This document shows, piece after piece, positions 1 to 6,633 of a DNA stretch of 8,648 bases. Below the pieces are notes generated by a model that saw only the letters and a program-made list of their open reading frames with translations, did no database searches and was not told the DNA's origin. Positions within the stretch are counted from its first letter, which is position 1. Each line of letters starts with the position of its first letter. Made by a program: the position numbers and the translations under genes. Location: NCBI GenBank assembly GCA_913052425.1, contig CAJXEG010000055.1:1-8648 (forward strand), written 5' to 3'. The stretch comes from an uncultured Flavobacteriaceae bacterium (GTDB lineage: Bacteria; Bacteroidota; Bacteroidia; Flavobacteriales; Flavobacteriaceae).

Positions 1-16
1 AAATAATCAATCTCAT
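1..16 (-). CDS. Possible 5' end of a divergent gene running off the left edge
   Basis: On the minus strand an ATG at 16-14 opens a frame reading M-R-L-I-I before the window ends. About 40 nt upstream of it, minus-strand TACATTTG at 64-57 fits the Bacteroidota -7 element TAnnTTTG, although no TTG lies at the expected -33 distance. A hydrophobic, basic-led N-terminus would suit a lipoprotein or exported protein. From memory, flavobacterial genomes often carry the gliding lipoprotein gene gldB next to nadE, so gldB is a candidate, but five codons cannot show it. The identification is inference only. Confidence 0.25.
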
Positions 17-56
17 TTAATTGGATTTATTTTTATTCCAATGTAACTTCGATATA

Positions 57-64
57 CAAATGTA
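57..64 (-). promoter_or_regulatory. Weak candidate -7 promoter element for a divergent leftward gene
   Basis: Minus-strand TACATTTG matches the Bacteroidota -7 consensus TAnnTTTG at every fixed position. No TTG is found 17-23 nt further upstream on that strand, where the start of nadE lies. In AT-rich DNA such an octamer can arise by chance. No comparable element is visible on the plus strand for nadE, whose own promoter I cannot place. Confidence 0.25.
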
Positions 65-84
65 AGCGGTCTTTATTTAAAATA

Positions 85-879
85 ATGAAAACACCTGAAA
101 AAGTAGTCAACCATATTGTGGCGTGGTTGAAAGATTATCTGAAAAATTCGAAAATGAACGGTTTTGTGGTAGGGGTATCTGGAGGAATTGACTCTGCGGT
201 TACTTCTACACTCTGTAGCCTTACCAATGCACCAGTATTGTGCCTTGAAATGGAAATTCACCAACACCCAAATCAAGTTTCCAGAGCCAAACAGCACATC
301 GATTGGTTGGAGAAAAAGTTTGACAATGTTAGCCATCACAACATTTCTCTTACGGGAGTTTTTGATCGATTTGTAGAGGGGCTACCCGCCACCACCATGA
401 AGGAGGAACAATTGCTCAGTTTGGCCAACACCAGAGCACGACTGAGAATGACCACTTTATATTATTTTGCAGCATTGCACCGTTACTTGGTTGCAGGAAC
501 AGGGAATAAGGTGGAGGACTTTGGTGTGGGGTTCTATACCAAATACGGGGACGGAGGGGTCGACCTGAGCCCCATTGCCGATTTACTAAAATCTCAGGTT
601 TATGAACTGGCCCAATACCTCGAAGTAATTGAGCGCATACAAAAGGCTGCTCCTACCGACGGTTTGTGGAGTGACAACAGAACCGATGAAGAACAAATGG
701 GTGCCAATTACAACGACCTAGAGTGGGCCATGGGAGAGCTGGAGCGAAATCCATCTCTCAAAGGGCTGGATCAAAATCAAATGGATATCATTGAAATTTA
801 CATGAATTTCAACCGCCAAAACCAACACAAAATGAACCCAATCCCCGTTTGTGAAATTCCAACTCCCCTTTTGATGTAA
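85..879 (+). CDS. nadE: NAD synthase, ammonia-dependent type (NadE)
   Basis: Cytoplasmic NAD+ synthetase: it adenylates deamido-NAD (nicotinate adenine dinucleotide) with ATP and amidates it, the last step of NAD synthesis. The 264-residue protein has the N-type ATP pyrophosphatase P-loop SGGIDS (residues 32-37), the ANTRARLRM stretch (114-122), GTGNKVED (138-145) and the substrate loop around GDGGVDLSPI (155-164), then KAAPTDGLW (187-195) and DEEQMG (201-206). It has no N-terminal nitrilase/glutaminase domain, so ammonia is the expected direct nitrogen donor, unless a separate amidotransferase supplies it. The length is normal for the short NadE family and the ATG start gives the usual N-terminus. 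It ends 41 nt before the relic regulator on the same strand. No clear promoter is seen in the 84 nt upstream. Confidence 0.95.
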   Translation: MKTPEKVVNHIVAWLKDYLKNSKMNGFVVGVSGGIDSAVTSTLCSLTNAPVLCLEMEIHQHPNQVSRAKQHIDWLEKKFDNVSHHNISLTGVFDRFVEGLPATTMKEEQLLSLANTRARLRMTTLYYFAALHRYLVAGTGNKVEDFGVGFYTKYGDGGVDLSPIADLLKSQVYELAQYLEVIERIQKAAPTDGLWSDNRTDEEQMGANYNDLEWAMGELERNPSLKGLDQNQMDIIEIYMNFNRQNQHKMNPIPVCEIPTPLLM

Positions 880-902
880 TGGATTGAAAAAAAATTATTA
901 AC

Positions 903-916
903 TTTTAATATTAAAA
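903..916. repeat. 14-bp perfect AT-only palindrome between nadE and the relic regulator
   Basis: The 14 bases beginning TTTTAAT and ending ATTAAAA are identical to their reverse complement. The palindrome sits 23 nt after the nadE stop and just before TAATTTG (917-923), a one-short version of the -7 element that overlaps the TTG at 921. It could be the remains of an operator for the decayed regulator. Because it is A/T only, chance is a serious alternative, and it has no loop or GC stem that would suggest an intrinsic terminator. Confidence 0.3.
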
Positions 917-920
917 TAAT

Positions 921-1363
921 TTGCCCCGAATTATAATTAACCTACTTGTAATTCATCCACAACCTGTTGTGAGGTGCGGATTCAAAACTTTCTTCGCGGA
1001 TTACGATTTTTTGAATGTTGTCCACGCCGTTGGCGATGTCGATGAAGCCATTAAATACATCAAATCCAACCCGGTAGACATTCTGATCTCAGAAATGTCT
1101 TTCACCAACGTGAGTCCCATTGACTTAATAGGTAAAGTCAAAAGTGTAAACCCTGAAATCAACGTGGTTTTGTTAACCACCCAAGATCAGCAAATTTAAA
1201 GTGTTCCCCTGTTAAGAGCAGGAGCCATTGGATTTCTGTCTAAAAACATCAAAGCATCGGTCAGAAAACAGTCAATTCCTACAAAAACAGAATGATGCAC
1301 AAACTCAATGTAAACAATATGTTTGACTTGTATCTCTAGGCCAAAAACATGAATTTAGTTTAA
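921..1363 (+). pseudogene. Decayed receiver/LuxR-type response regulator gene
   Basis: Frame 921-1199 encodes 92 residues that read as a response-regulator receiver (family consensus from memory). NLLVIHPQPVVRCG sits where an acidic IVDDHP-VxxG stretch is usual, so the acidic pair is gone. VDILISEMSF matches the VDVLVLDxxL strand with the phosphoacceptor Asp changed to Glu. After an in-frame TAA (1197-1199) the same frame continues SVPLLRAGAIGFLSKNIK, the end of the receiver with its conserved Lys. Homology then jumps frame: from about 1271 the codons read VNSYKNRMMHKLNVNNMFDLYL, stop (TAG 1337-1339), AKNMNLV, ending TAA 1361-1363. This resembles the last helix of a LuxR/FixJ-type HTH (ISTYKxRLLxKLxVxN-xDL). 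The rest of the HTH, roughly 70 codons, is missing. The expected ATG position appears to be ATA (933-935); only a TTG at 921 could start translation. It is probably a dead gene, though a short receiver-like peptide is not excluded. Confidence 0.8.
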
Positions 1364-3315
1364 ATAACCCGGTGAAGTTTATTGGAGATTATATTTCTTA
1401 AACCCTGGTACATTTGGATTTCCCGCAGCGTTTCTTGATTGTCGTCCTGTTCTTTGGTTTCCAATTGGAGTTCAATTATTTTTTGGTCAATCAAGTATCG
1501 CCTCATGGATAGGATTGTTTCGCTGACCAGTCGGACGACCTCACTGCCTTTGACTTTGACAAAAACGTTTCTTTTTTCCCAGTCGTGCAATTGATATTGT
1601 TCCTCTTTCATGACCAAATCGGTGATGATTTCATTTTGGATCAAATCATCTGTTTGCATGATCTTTTCAAGGTTTAAGTCGCCCTGATCACTCTGGTAAA
1701 ACTCGATGAGTTTATAGAAAATCTTTTTAAAGGTTTCGTGACTCAATTCAATCTCATCCTGCTGAAGATCCAAAAAAATCTTCTCGTAGACTTTGGCAGA
1801 AATCTTTTGGGTTTCCTCTATCAATTCCCCCTGCTCATTGGTGGTCGAAATGGGTTCCTCAAAATCCAACTTTTGATTTCCATAGGTCAAAAGAATGGAA
1901 ATGATCTGTCTCTCTAACTCAAAAACACGATCGACTTTGGCAGCGAGATCCGTTGTTTTTTTGACCAAAGCAACAGATTCGTTGGGAATAAATTTCTTGG
2001 TTGCTTTTTGTTTGTTTTTTTGGTTAATTTGAGCCAAAGCACTGAACAATGCATCCTCTGAGATCTGCATGATCTCGGCACAATTCTGAATGTATATCTC
2101 TTGCTTGATCGCATCGGGAATCTTGTGAATACTCTCGACGATCTCCCTGATGATCTCGGCTTTGCGGATGGGATCATTTTTTCCCTCGTCAGAGAGCAAT
2201 GACGCTTTGAATTGGATAAAGTCCTTGGACTGTTCCTCCAAAAAATTATTAATTTCCTCGGTAGGACGTGATTGGGCAAAACTGTCGGGGTCATCCCCTT
2301 CGGGAAAAGTGCATACCCTTACATTCATGCCTTGCTCCAAAATCAAATCTATCCCCCTGAGGGATGCTCGGAGTCCAGCCGCATCTCCGTCAAATAAAAC
2401 AACAATATTGGAGGTCAAACGATTGATCATGCGGATTTGATCCACTGTCAGTGCGGTTCCTGAAGAGGAGACCACATTGGTGATCCCCGATTGATGCATC
2501 TGGATGACATCGGTATAACCCTCAACCAAATAACAAACATCGTTTTTGGCTATGCTTTGTTTGGACTCAAAAATTCCGTACAGTGCCTTACTCTTGTTGT
2601 AAATTTCACTTTCGGGTGAATTGAGGTATTTTGCTATTTTGTTATTTTGGGACAATATTCTTCCCCCAAAGCCCTGAACCCTACCCGACATACTGCGGAT
2701 TGGAAAAATAACCCTAGCTCTAAAACGATCAACTTGCCGATCCTCATTGACTATGACCAAACCTGTTTTTTCTAAAAAATCCAATTTATAGCCTTCCTTT
2801 TGGGCCTGCTTACTCAGTGCATCATAGGAATCGGGGGAATAGCCCAAGGCAAATTTTTTCAAGCTTTCGTCTTTGAAACCTCGCTCTTTGAAATAGGTCA
2901 AACCTATGGATTTTCCCGCTTCGGTCTCCCAAAGGTTTTTTTCGAAAAAGGCCGCAGCATATTGTACAACCAAAAACATACTCTCCTTGGTATCTTTGAT
3001 TTGCTTTTCCTCCGGCGTTTGCTCCGTTTCTTCTATTTCTATATTGTATTTTTTGGCCAAGTAGCGTATGGCCTCAGGATAAGTAAAGTGTTCGTGCTCC
3101 ATCAAGAAGGCGATGACATTGCCCCCTTTTCCACTACTGAAATCTTTCCAAATTTGCTTGGCAGGAGAAACCATAAAGCTCGGGGTTCTCTCTTGAGTAA
3201 AAGGGCTTAATCCTTTAAAATTGGCTCCCGACTTTTTCAAGGTCACATACTCACCAATCACCTCCTCCAGTCGAGCGGTTTCGTATACTTTGTCAATGGT
3301 ACTTCTTGAAATCAA
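1360..3315 (-). CDS. dnaG: DNA primase DnaG, lacking zinc-finger ligands, TTG start
   Basis: Synthesises RNA primers at the replication fork with the DnaB helicase. The 651-residue protein has a zinc-finger-type N-terminal domain (about 1-95) in which the usual Cys-His-Cys-Cys ligands are replaced by S37, T40, D58 and S61, although surrounding residues (PF..ER.PSF.VSP, G.GG.V..FLM) are kept. The RNA polymerase core follows, with FRARVIFPI (198-206), YLNSPES (230-236), the TOPRIM glutamate motif EGYTD (265-269), DGDAAG (309-314) and DDPDS (341-345). The C-terminal ~200 residues should bind helicase but carry no motif I can name. The start is TTG at 3315-3313: it gives the family N-terminus MIS..TID, the next in-frame Met is residue 49, and a stop lies 10 codons upstream. 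It lies 80 nt after the polyprenyl synthase gene and is probably cotranscribed with it. Its TAA overlaps the TAA of the convergent relic. Confidence 0.96.
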   Translation of the reverse strand: MISRSTIDKVYETARLEEVIGEYVTLKKSGANFKGLSPFTQERTPSFMVSPAKQIWKDFSSGKGGNVIAFLMEHEHFTYPEAIRYLAKKYNIEIEETEQTPEEKQIKDTKESMFLVVQYAAAFFEKNLWETEAGKSIGLTYFKERGFKDESLKKFALGYSPDSYDALSKQAQKEGYKLDFLEKTGLVIVNEDRQVDRFRARVIFPIRSMSGRVQGFGGRILSQNNKIAKYLNSPESEIYNKSKALYGIFESKQSIAKNDVCYLVEGYTDVIQMHQSGITNVVSSSGTALTVDQIRMINRLTSNIVVLFDGDAAGLRASLRGIDLILEQGMNVRVCTFPEGDDPDSFAQSRPTEEINNFLEEQSKDFIQFKASLLSDEGKNDPIRKAEIIREIVESIHKIPDAIKQEIYIQNCAEIMQISEDALFSALAQINQKNKQKATKKFIPNESVALVKKTTDLAAKVDRVFELERQIISILLTYGNQKLDFEEPISTTNEQGELIEETQKISAKVYEKIFLDLQQDEIELSHETFKKIFYKLIEFYQSDQGDLNLEKIMQTDDLIQNEIITDLVMKEEQYQLHDWEKRNVFVKVKGSEVVRLVSETILSMRRYLIDQKIIELQLETKEQDDNQETLREIQMYQGLRNIISNKLHRVI

Positions 3316-3395
3316 ATCAAAGGAAATATTTCTATAAAAATAAAATTATATGGGCATTGGGCAAAACCCCACCAGTCAAATTCAAGTTTTGTGAT

Positions 3396-4373
3396 CTAAA
3401 TGCTGCGCTCAATCACATAATTGAGCATCAACTCCAAAGAATCTCGGTAAGTATTTTTGGGAAAGGTTTTGAGTATCTCGATGGCGCGAACGCGGAAATA
3501 CTCCATTTTTTCTTCGGCAAATTCAAGCCCACCTGCTTCTTTGATCCTTTGGATGGCCTCGCGTACTCTTTTTTTGTCTTTGTTGTGGTTTTTGACCGTA
3601 TTGATCAACCATTTTTTATTGGAACGATCCATTACATTGAGGGCATGGATCATGGGCAGGGTCATCTTTTGCTCTTTAATGTCGATCCCGGTAGGCTTGC
3701 CTATTTTTTGCTCTGAATAATCAAATAAATCGTCTTTGATCTGAAAAGCCATCCCCAAGAGTTCACCAAACTTGTGCATTTTGGCGACCTTCTCATCTTC
3801 GGCATCAACCGACTTGGCCCCCATAGCGCAGCAAGCAGCAAGTAAGGTTGCTGTTTTTTGGCGTATGATTTCATAATAAATTTCTTCCGTTATGTTAAGG
3901 TTTCTGGCCTTTTCGATCTGTAAAAGCTCTCCCTGACTCATTTCCCGTACCGCAACAGAGATGATTTTCAGCAAATCAAAATCTTCATTTTCTATCGAAA
4001 GCAACAACCCCTTGGAGAGCAGGTAATCCCCCACCAAAACCGCAATTTTGTTTTTCCACAGCGCATTGATGGAAAAGAATCCCCTGCGCTGATTGCTGTC
4101 ATCCACCACATCGTCGTGTACCAGTGTAGCAGTATGGATCAATTCGATAACCGCTGCCCCTCGGTAAGATCTTTCATTTATTTTGCCCTTGCCCAGCATT
4201 TTGGCAACCAGAAAAACAAACATGGGACGCATTTGCTTACCTTTTCTATTGACAATAAAGTGAGTAATTCTATTGAGTAAAGCGACCTTGGAAGACATGG
4301 AGGTCTTGAACTTTTTTTCAAAAAGCTCCATTTCCTCATAAATGGGTTCCTTTATTCGCTCTACAACTTTCAT
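3396..4373 (-). CDS. Long-chain trans-polyprenyl diphosphate synthase
   Basis: Condenses isopentenyl diphosphate onto an allylic primer to make an all-trans polyprenyl diphosphate. The 325-residue all-helical protein has GKQMRP (45-50), the first aspartate-rich motif DDVVD (87-91), QRR (95-97), QGELLQ (147-152), the second aspartate-rich motif DDLFD (214-218) and GKPTGIDIKEQKMTLP (225-240). The residues four and five before the first motif are Thr83 and Ala82. Small residues there leave the product pocket open, which in this family favours products longer than C15-C20. The likely role is the menaquinone side chain; the Flavobacteriia characteristically use MK-6, so hexaprenyl is the best guess, but chain length cannot be read from sequence alone. 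A strong promoter lies immediately before the ATG. The 80-nt gap to dnaG has no terminator. Confidence 0.92.
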   Translation of the reverse strand: MKVVERIKEPIYEEMELFEKKFKTSMSSKVALLNRITHFIVNRKGKQMRPMFVFLVAKMLGKGKINERSYRGAAVIELIHTATLVHDDVVDDSNQRRGFFSINALWKNKIAVLVGDYLLSKGLLLSIENEDFDLLKIISVAVREMSQGELLQIEKARNLNITEEIYYEIIRQKTATLLAACCAMGAKSVDAEDEKVAKMHKFGELLGMAFQIKDDLFDYSEQKIGKPTGIDIKEQKMTLPMIHALNVMDRSNKKWLINTVKNHNKDKKRVREAIQRIKEAGGLEFAEEKMEYFRVRAIEILKTFPKNTYRDSLELMLNYVIERSI

Positions 4374-4380
4374 TTCATCT

Positions 4381-4412
4381 CAAAGATACCACTATTCATT
4401 CAGGAAATACAA
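4381..4412 (-). promoter_or_regulatory. Bacteroidota-type promoter for the polyprenyl synthase gene
   Basis: Minus-strand TTG (4412-4410), a 21-nt spacer and TATCTTTG (4388-4381) fit the Bacteroidota sigma-factor consensus TTG/TAnnTTTG. The -7 box ends only 7 nt before the ATG at 4373, so transcription should begin about 2-4 nt before the start codon, giving an almost leaderless mRNA. The element occupies nearly the whole 40-nt gap after rlmN and shares its spacing with the promoter before queA. Confidence 0.7.
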
Positions 4413-4413
4413 T

Positions 4414-5466
4414 CTACACCCGTTCTGCTTTATTGGCCAACTGACCACAGGCGGCATCAATATCTTTACCTCTTGATCTTCTGATTGTAACGGTGATTCT
4501 TTCGGCTTCCAAAGCCGTTTCGTAAGCCTTGATTCTGTCTTTTTCTGCCTGTAAGAACTGGTCATCTCCAATGGGATTGTATTCTATCAAATTTACTTTA
4601 CAAGGCGAAATTTTACAAAAGTCGACCAGAGCGTTGATGTCTTGATCATCATCATTGATGCCTTTCCAGACAACGTATTCGTAGGTGACGGCTTTTGCTG
4701 TTTTTTTATACCAATATTTGATGGCATGGGCAAGATCTTCGAGGGGAAATTTTTCTGCAAAAGGCATCAATTTCTCCCTCACACTTTGCCGGGCACTGTG
4801 GAGAGAAACGGCCAAACCAAAGCGCACTTGGTCATCGGCCATTTTCATCATCATTTTGGGAATTCCCGAGGTAGAGACTGTGATTCGAGAGGGAGACATA
4901 CCCAATCCCTCTGACTGGGTGATTTTATCAATAGCATTGATCAGATTTTTGTAGTTCATCAGGGGCTCTCCCATTCCCATAAACACGATGTTGGACAGTG
5001 GTCGGTCAAAATACAAACGGCTTTGCTGATCCATGGCGACCACCTGATCATAGATTTCGTCGGCATTGAGGTTTCGCATTCTTTTGATTTTGGCAGTAGC
5101 ACAAAATTTACAGTCCAAGCTACACCCTACCTGAGAAGAAACACAAGCAGTAGTTCGGGTTGCGGTGGGAATCAGAACCGATTCAACCACCAAATTGTCG
5201 TGCAGTTTTACCGCATTTTTGATGGTTCCATCATTGCTTTTTTGTTGCTGATCTATATCGATATGGTTGATCACAAAATGGGCTTCCAACAAGGCTCTGG
5301 TCGATTTTGAAAGATTGGTCATCCCTTCAAAATTGTGAATGCCCTTTTGCCACAACCACTGGTATACCTGATTGCCACGAAAAGCTTGATCTTGATTTTC
5401 GGTAAAAAAATCCCTGAGATTCTCGAGTGACAGGGAACGAATGTCCTTTTTTGTTTCGGGTTTCAT
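4414..5466 (-). CDS. rlmN: Dual-specificity RNA methyltransferase RlmN (radical SAM)
   Basis: Methylates C2 of adenine in 23S rRNA (A2503, E. coli numbering) and adenine 37 of some tRNAs, by radical SAM chemistry through a methyl-cysteine intermediate. With the ATG at 5466 the protein has 350 residues. An N-terminal RNA-binding region (about 1-95, including FRGNQVYQWLWQKG at 29-42) precedes the radical SAM core with cluster motif C115-SLD-C119-KF-C122 and the GEP motif (166-168). The two catalytic cysteines are present: C108, in ACVSSQVGC, and C340, in DIDAACGQL, corresponding to E. coli C118 and C355. A TTG one codon upstream (5469) is less likely to be the start. It follows queA by 45 nt with no evident promoter, so the two RNA-modification genes are probably cotranscribed. 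Confidence 0.95.
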   Translation of the reverse strand: MKPETKKDIRSLSLENLRDFFTENQDQAFRGNQVYQWLWQKGIHNFEGMTNLSKSTRALLEAHFVINHIDIDQQQKSNDGTIKNAVKLHDNLVVESVLIPTATRTTACVSSQVGCSLDCKFCATAKIKRMRNLNADEIYDQVVAMDQQSRLYFDRPLSNIVFMGMGEPLMNYKNLINAIDKITQSEGLGMSPSRITVSTSGIPKMMMKMADDQVRFGLAVSLHSARQSVREKLMPFAEKFPLEDLAHAIKYWYKKTAKAVTYEYVVWKGINDDDQDINALVDFCKISPCKVNLIEYNPIGDDQFLQAEKDRIKAYETALEAERITVTIRRSRGKDIDAACGQLANKAERV

Positions 5467-5511
5467 CAACGCTATCGTTCAAAAATCCTCTTCATAGGAC
5501 TTCTATTGCTG

Positions 5512-6561
5512 TTATATGATGAGCATGGCATCACCGTAAGAATAAAAGTTGTATTTATTCTTGATGGCTTCCTTGTAGGCTTCTTTGATAAAATCAACAT
5601 CGGCAAATGCGGAAACCATCATCAATAATGTGGATTTTGGCGTATGAAAATTGGTAATCATACAATTGGCAATAGAGAAATCATAAGGAGGAAAAATAAA
5701 CTTATGTGTCCATCCCTGATAAGGATTGAGGGTACCCATAGAGGATACGGACGACTCCAAACCTCTCATAACAGTGGTTCCCACAGCACAGATTTTCCGA
5801 TTGGTCTTCAATGCATTATTGACCATGTTAGCGGCATCTTGAGTGATGATCAACTCCTCGGAGTCCATTTTGTGTTTGGAAAGATCTTCCACCTCGACAG
5901 GACTGAAAGTTCCCAGTCCGACGTGTAAGGTCAATTCCGCCAGATCAATCCCTTTGATTTGAAGTCTTTTGATCAAATGCTTTGAAAAATGGAGCCCTGC
6001 AGTAGGGGCTGCAACGGCGCCTTCATGTTTGGCGTAAATGGTTTGATAGCGCTCCTCATCTTCCTCCTCAATGGGACGGTTGATGTATTTTGGAAGCGGA
6101 GTTTGACCCAATTCTTTGAGCCTAGATCGAAATTCACTGTAGGAACCGTCAAAGAGAAAACGAAGGGTTCTCCCTCTGGAGGTGGTATTATCAATGACCT
6201 CGGCAACCAAGCTCTCGTCGTTTCCGAAATAGAGTTTATTTCCAATTCTAATTTTTCTTGCCGGATCAACCAAGACATCCCACAATCGTTGTTCTTCATT
6301 GAGTTCTCTCAACAAAAAAACCTCAATTCTGGCTCCCGTTTTCTCTTTGTTTCCAAAAAGTCTGGCAGGAAAAACTTTAGTATTGTTCAATACCATTACA
6401 TCACCCTCATCGAAAAAGTCAATTACATCTTTAAAGGTATGATGACTGATGGTCTCTTCAGCACGATTGAGCACCATCAAGCGGGATTCGTCTCTTCCCG
6501 CAGAGGGTCTTTGTGCCAATAACATACTGGGAAGGTCAAAACTAAAGTCTGATAATTTCAT
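5512..6561 (-). CDS. queA: S-adenosylmethionine:tRNA ribosyltransferase-isomerase QueA
   Basis: Transfers and isomerises the ribosyl group of SAM onto preQ1 in the tRNA anticodon (position 34) to form epoxyqueuosine. The start chosen is the ATG at 6561, giving 349 residues and the family N-terminus [12 protein letters not shown] longer frame from a TTG at 6585 would overlap the promoter -7 box and adds unconserved residues. Signature blocks appear in order: [10 protein letters not shown] (59-68), [10 protein letters not shown] (151-160), [21 protein letters not shown] (172-192), [10 protein letters not shown] (213-222), [10 protein letters not shown] (261-270), [13 protein letters not shown] (303-315) and YSYGDAMLI (340-348). 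All expected blocks are present and the length is normal. It is the first gene after its own promoter, with rlmN next. No other queuosine gene is in the window. Confidence 0.96.
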   Translation of the reverse strand: MKLSDFSFDLPSMLLAQRPSAGRDESRLMVLNRAEETISHHTFKDVIDFFDEGDVMVLNNTKVFPARLFGNKEKTGARIEVFLLRELNEEQRLWDVLVDPARKIRIGNKLYFGNDESLVAEVIDNTTSRGRTLRFLFDGSYSEFRSRLKELGQTPLPKYINRPIEEEDEERYQTIYAKHEGAVAAPTAGLHFSKHLIKRLQIKGIDLAELTLHVGLGTFSPVEVEDLSKHKMDSEELIITQDAANMVNNALKTNRKICAVGTTVMRGLESSVSSMGTLNPYQGWTHKFIFPPYDFSIANCMITNFHTPKSTLLMMVSAFADVDFIKEAYKEAIKNKYNFYSYGDAMLII

Positions 6562-6582
6562 GGTTAATATTTTTTTGCCCTG

Positions 6583-6614
6583 CAAATATAGTGTCTTTAG
6601 GGGGGGGGTGTCAA
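6583..6614 (-). promoter_or_regulatory. Bacteroidota-type promoter for queA, with a homopolymer in the spacer
   Basis: Minus-strand TTG (6614-6612), a 21-nt spacer and TATATTTG (6590-6583) match the consensus TTG/TAnnTTTG. The predicted start of transcription is near 6577-6579, leaving a leader of about 17 nt before the queA ATG at 6561. The spacer contains a run of nine C on this strand (6608-6600), so slippage there would change the distance between the two recognition elements. The spacing equals that of the promoter before the polyprenyl synthase gene. Confidence 0.7.
6600..6608. repeat. G9 homopolymer tract (C9 on the coding strand)
   Basis: Nine consecutive G on the plus strand lie between aroA and queA, inside the 21-nt spacer of the queA promoter. 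I saw no other run of G or C this long in the window. Such a tract is prone to replication slippage, and also to base-calling error, so its true length may vary. Confidence 0.9.
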
Positions 6615-6633
6615 GTAAAAGGTGATAAAAAAA

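Noticed and set aside
921..1199. An intact 92-residue receiver-only protein starting at TTG 921
   Set aside because: The same frame continues as receiver sequence beyond the stop, the C-terminal helix remains in another frame, and only a TTG could start it. Decay explains all of this better than a short functional protein.
2800..3210. 136-residue plus-strand frame inside dnaG
   Set aside because: It is antisense to the conserved N-terminal half of dnaG and its composition is that of a complementary-strand shadow.
3318..3325. TTCCTTTG on the minus strand as a -7 box for dnaG
   Set aside because: The conserved TA is absent and no -33 TTG is found at a suitable distance. dnaG is more likely transcribed from the polyprenyl synthase promoter.
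3358..3371. TGGG/CCCA hairpin as a terminator between the polyprenyl synthase gene and dnaG
   Set aside because: The stem is only 4 bp and no T-run follows on the transcribed strand, so it is not a credible intrinsic terminator.
3306..3716. 136-residue plus-strand frame crossing the dnaG/polyprenyl synthase junction
   Set aside because: Most of it is antisense to the polyprenyl synthase gene, it shows no domain, and it has no promoter.
5989..6522. 177-residue open frame on the plus strand
   Set aside because: It is antisense to the well-conserved queA coding sequence and has no recognisable domain, so it is a shadow of that gene's codon use.
6562..6585. Eight-codon N-terminal extension of QueA from TTG 6585
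   Set aside because: The TTG is part of the TATATTTG promoter box, the extra residues match no QueA feature, and the ATG at 6561 gives the family N-terminus.
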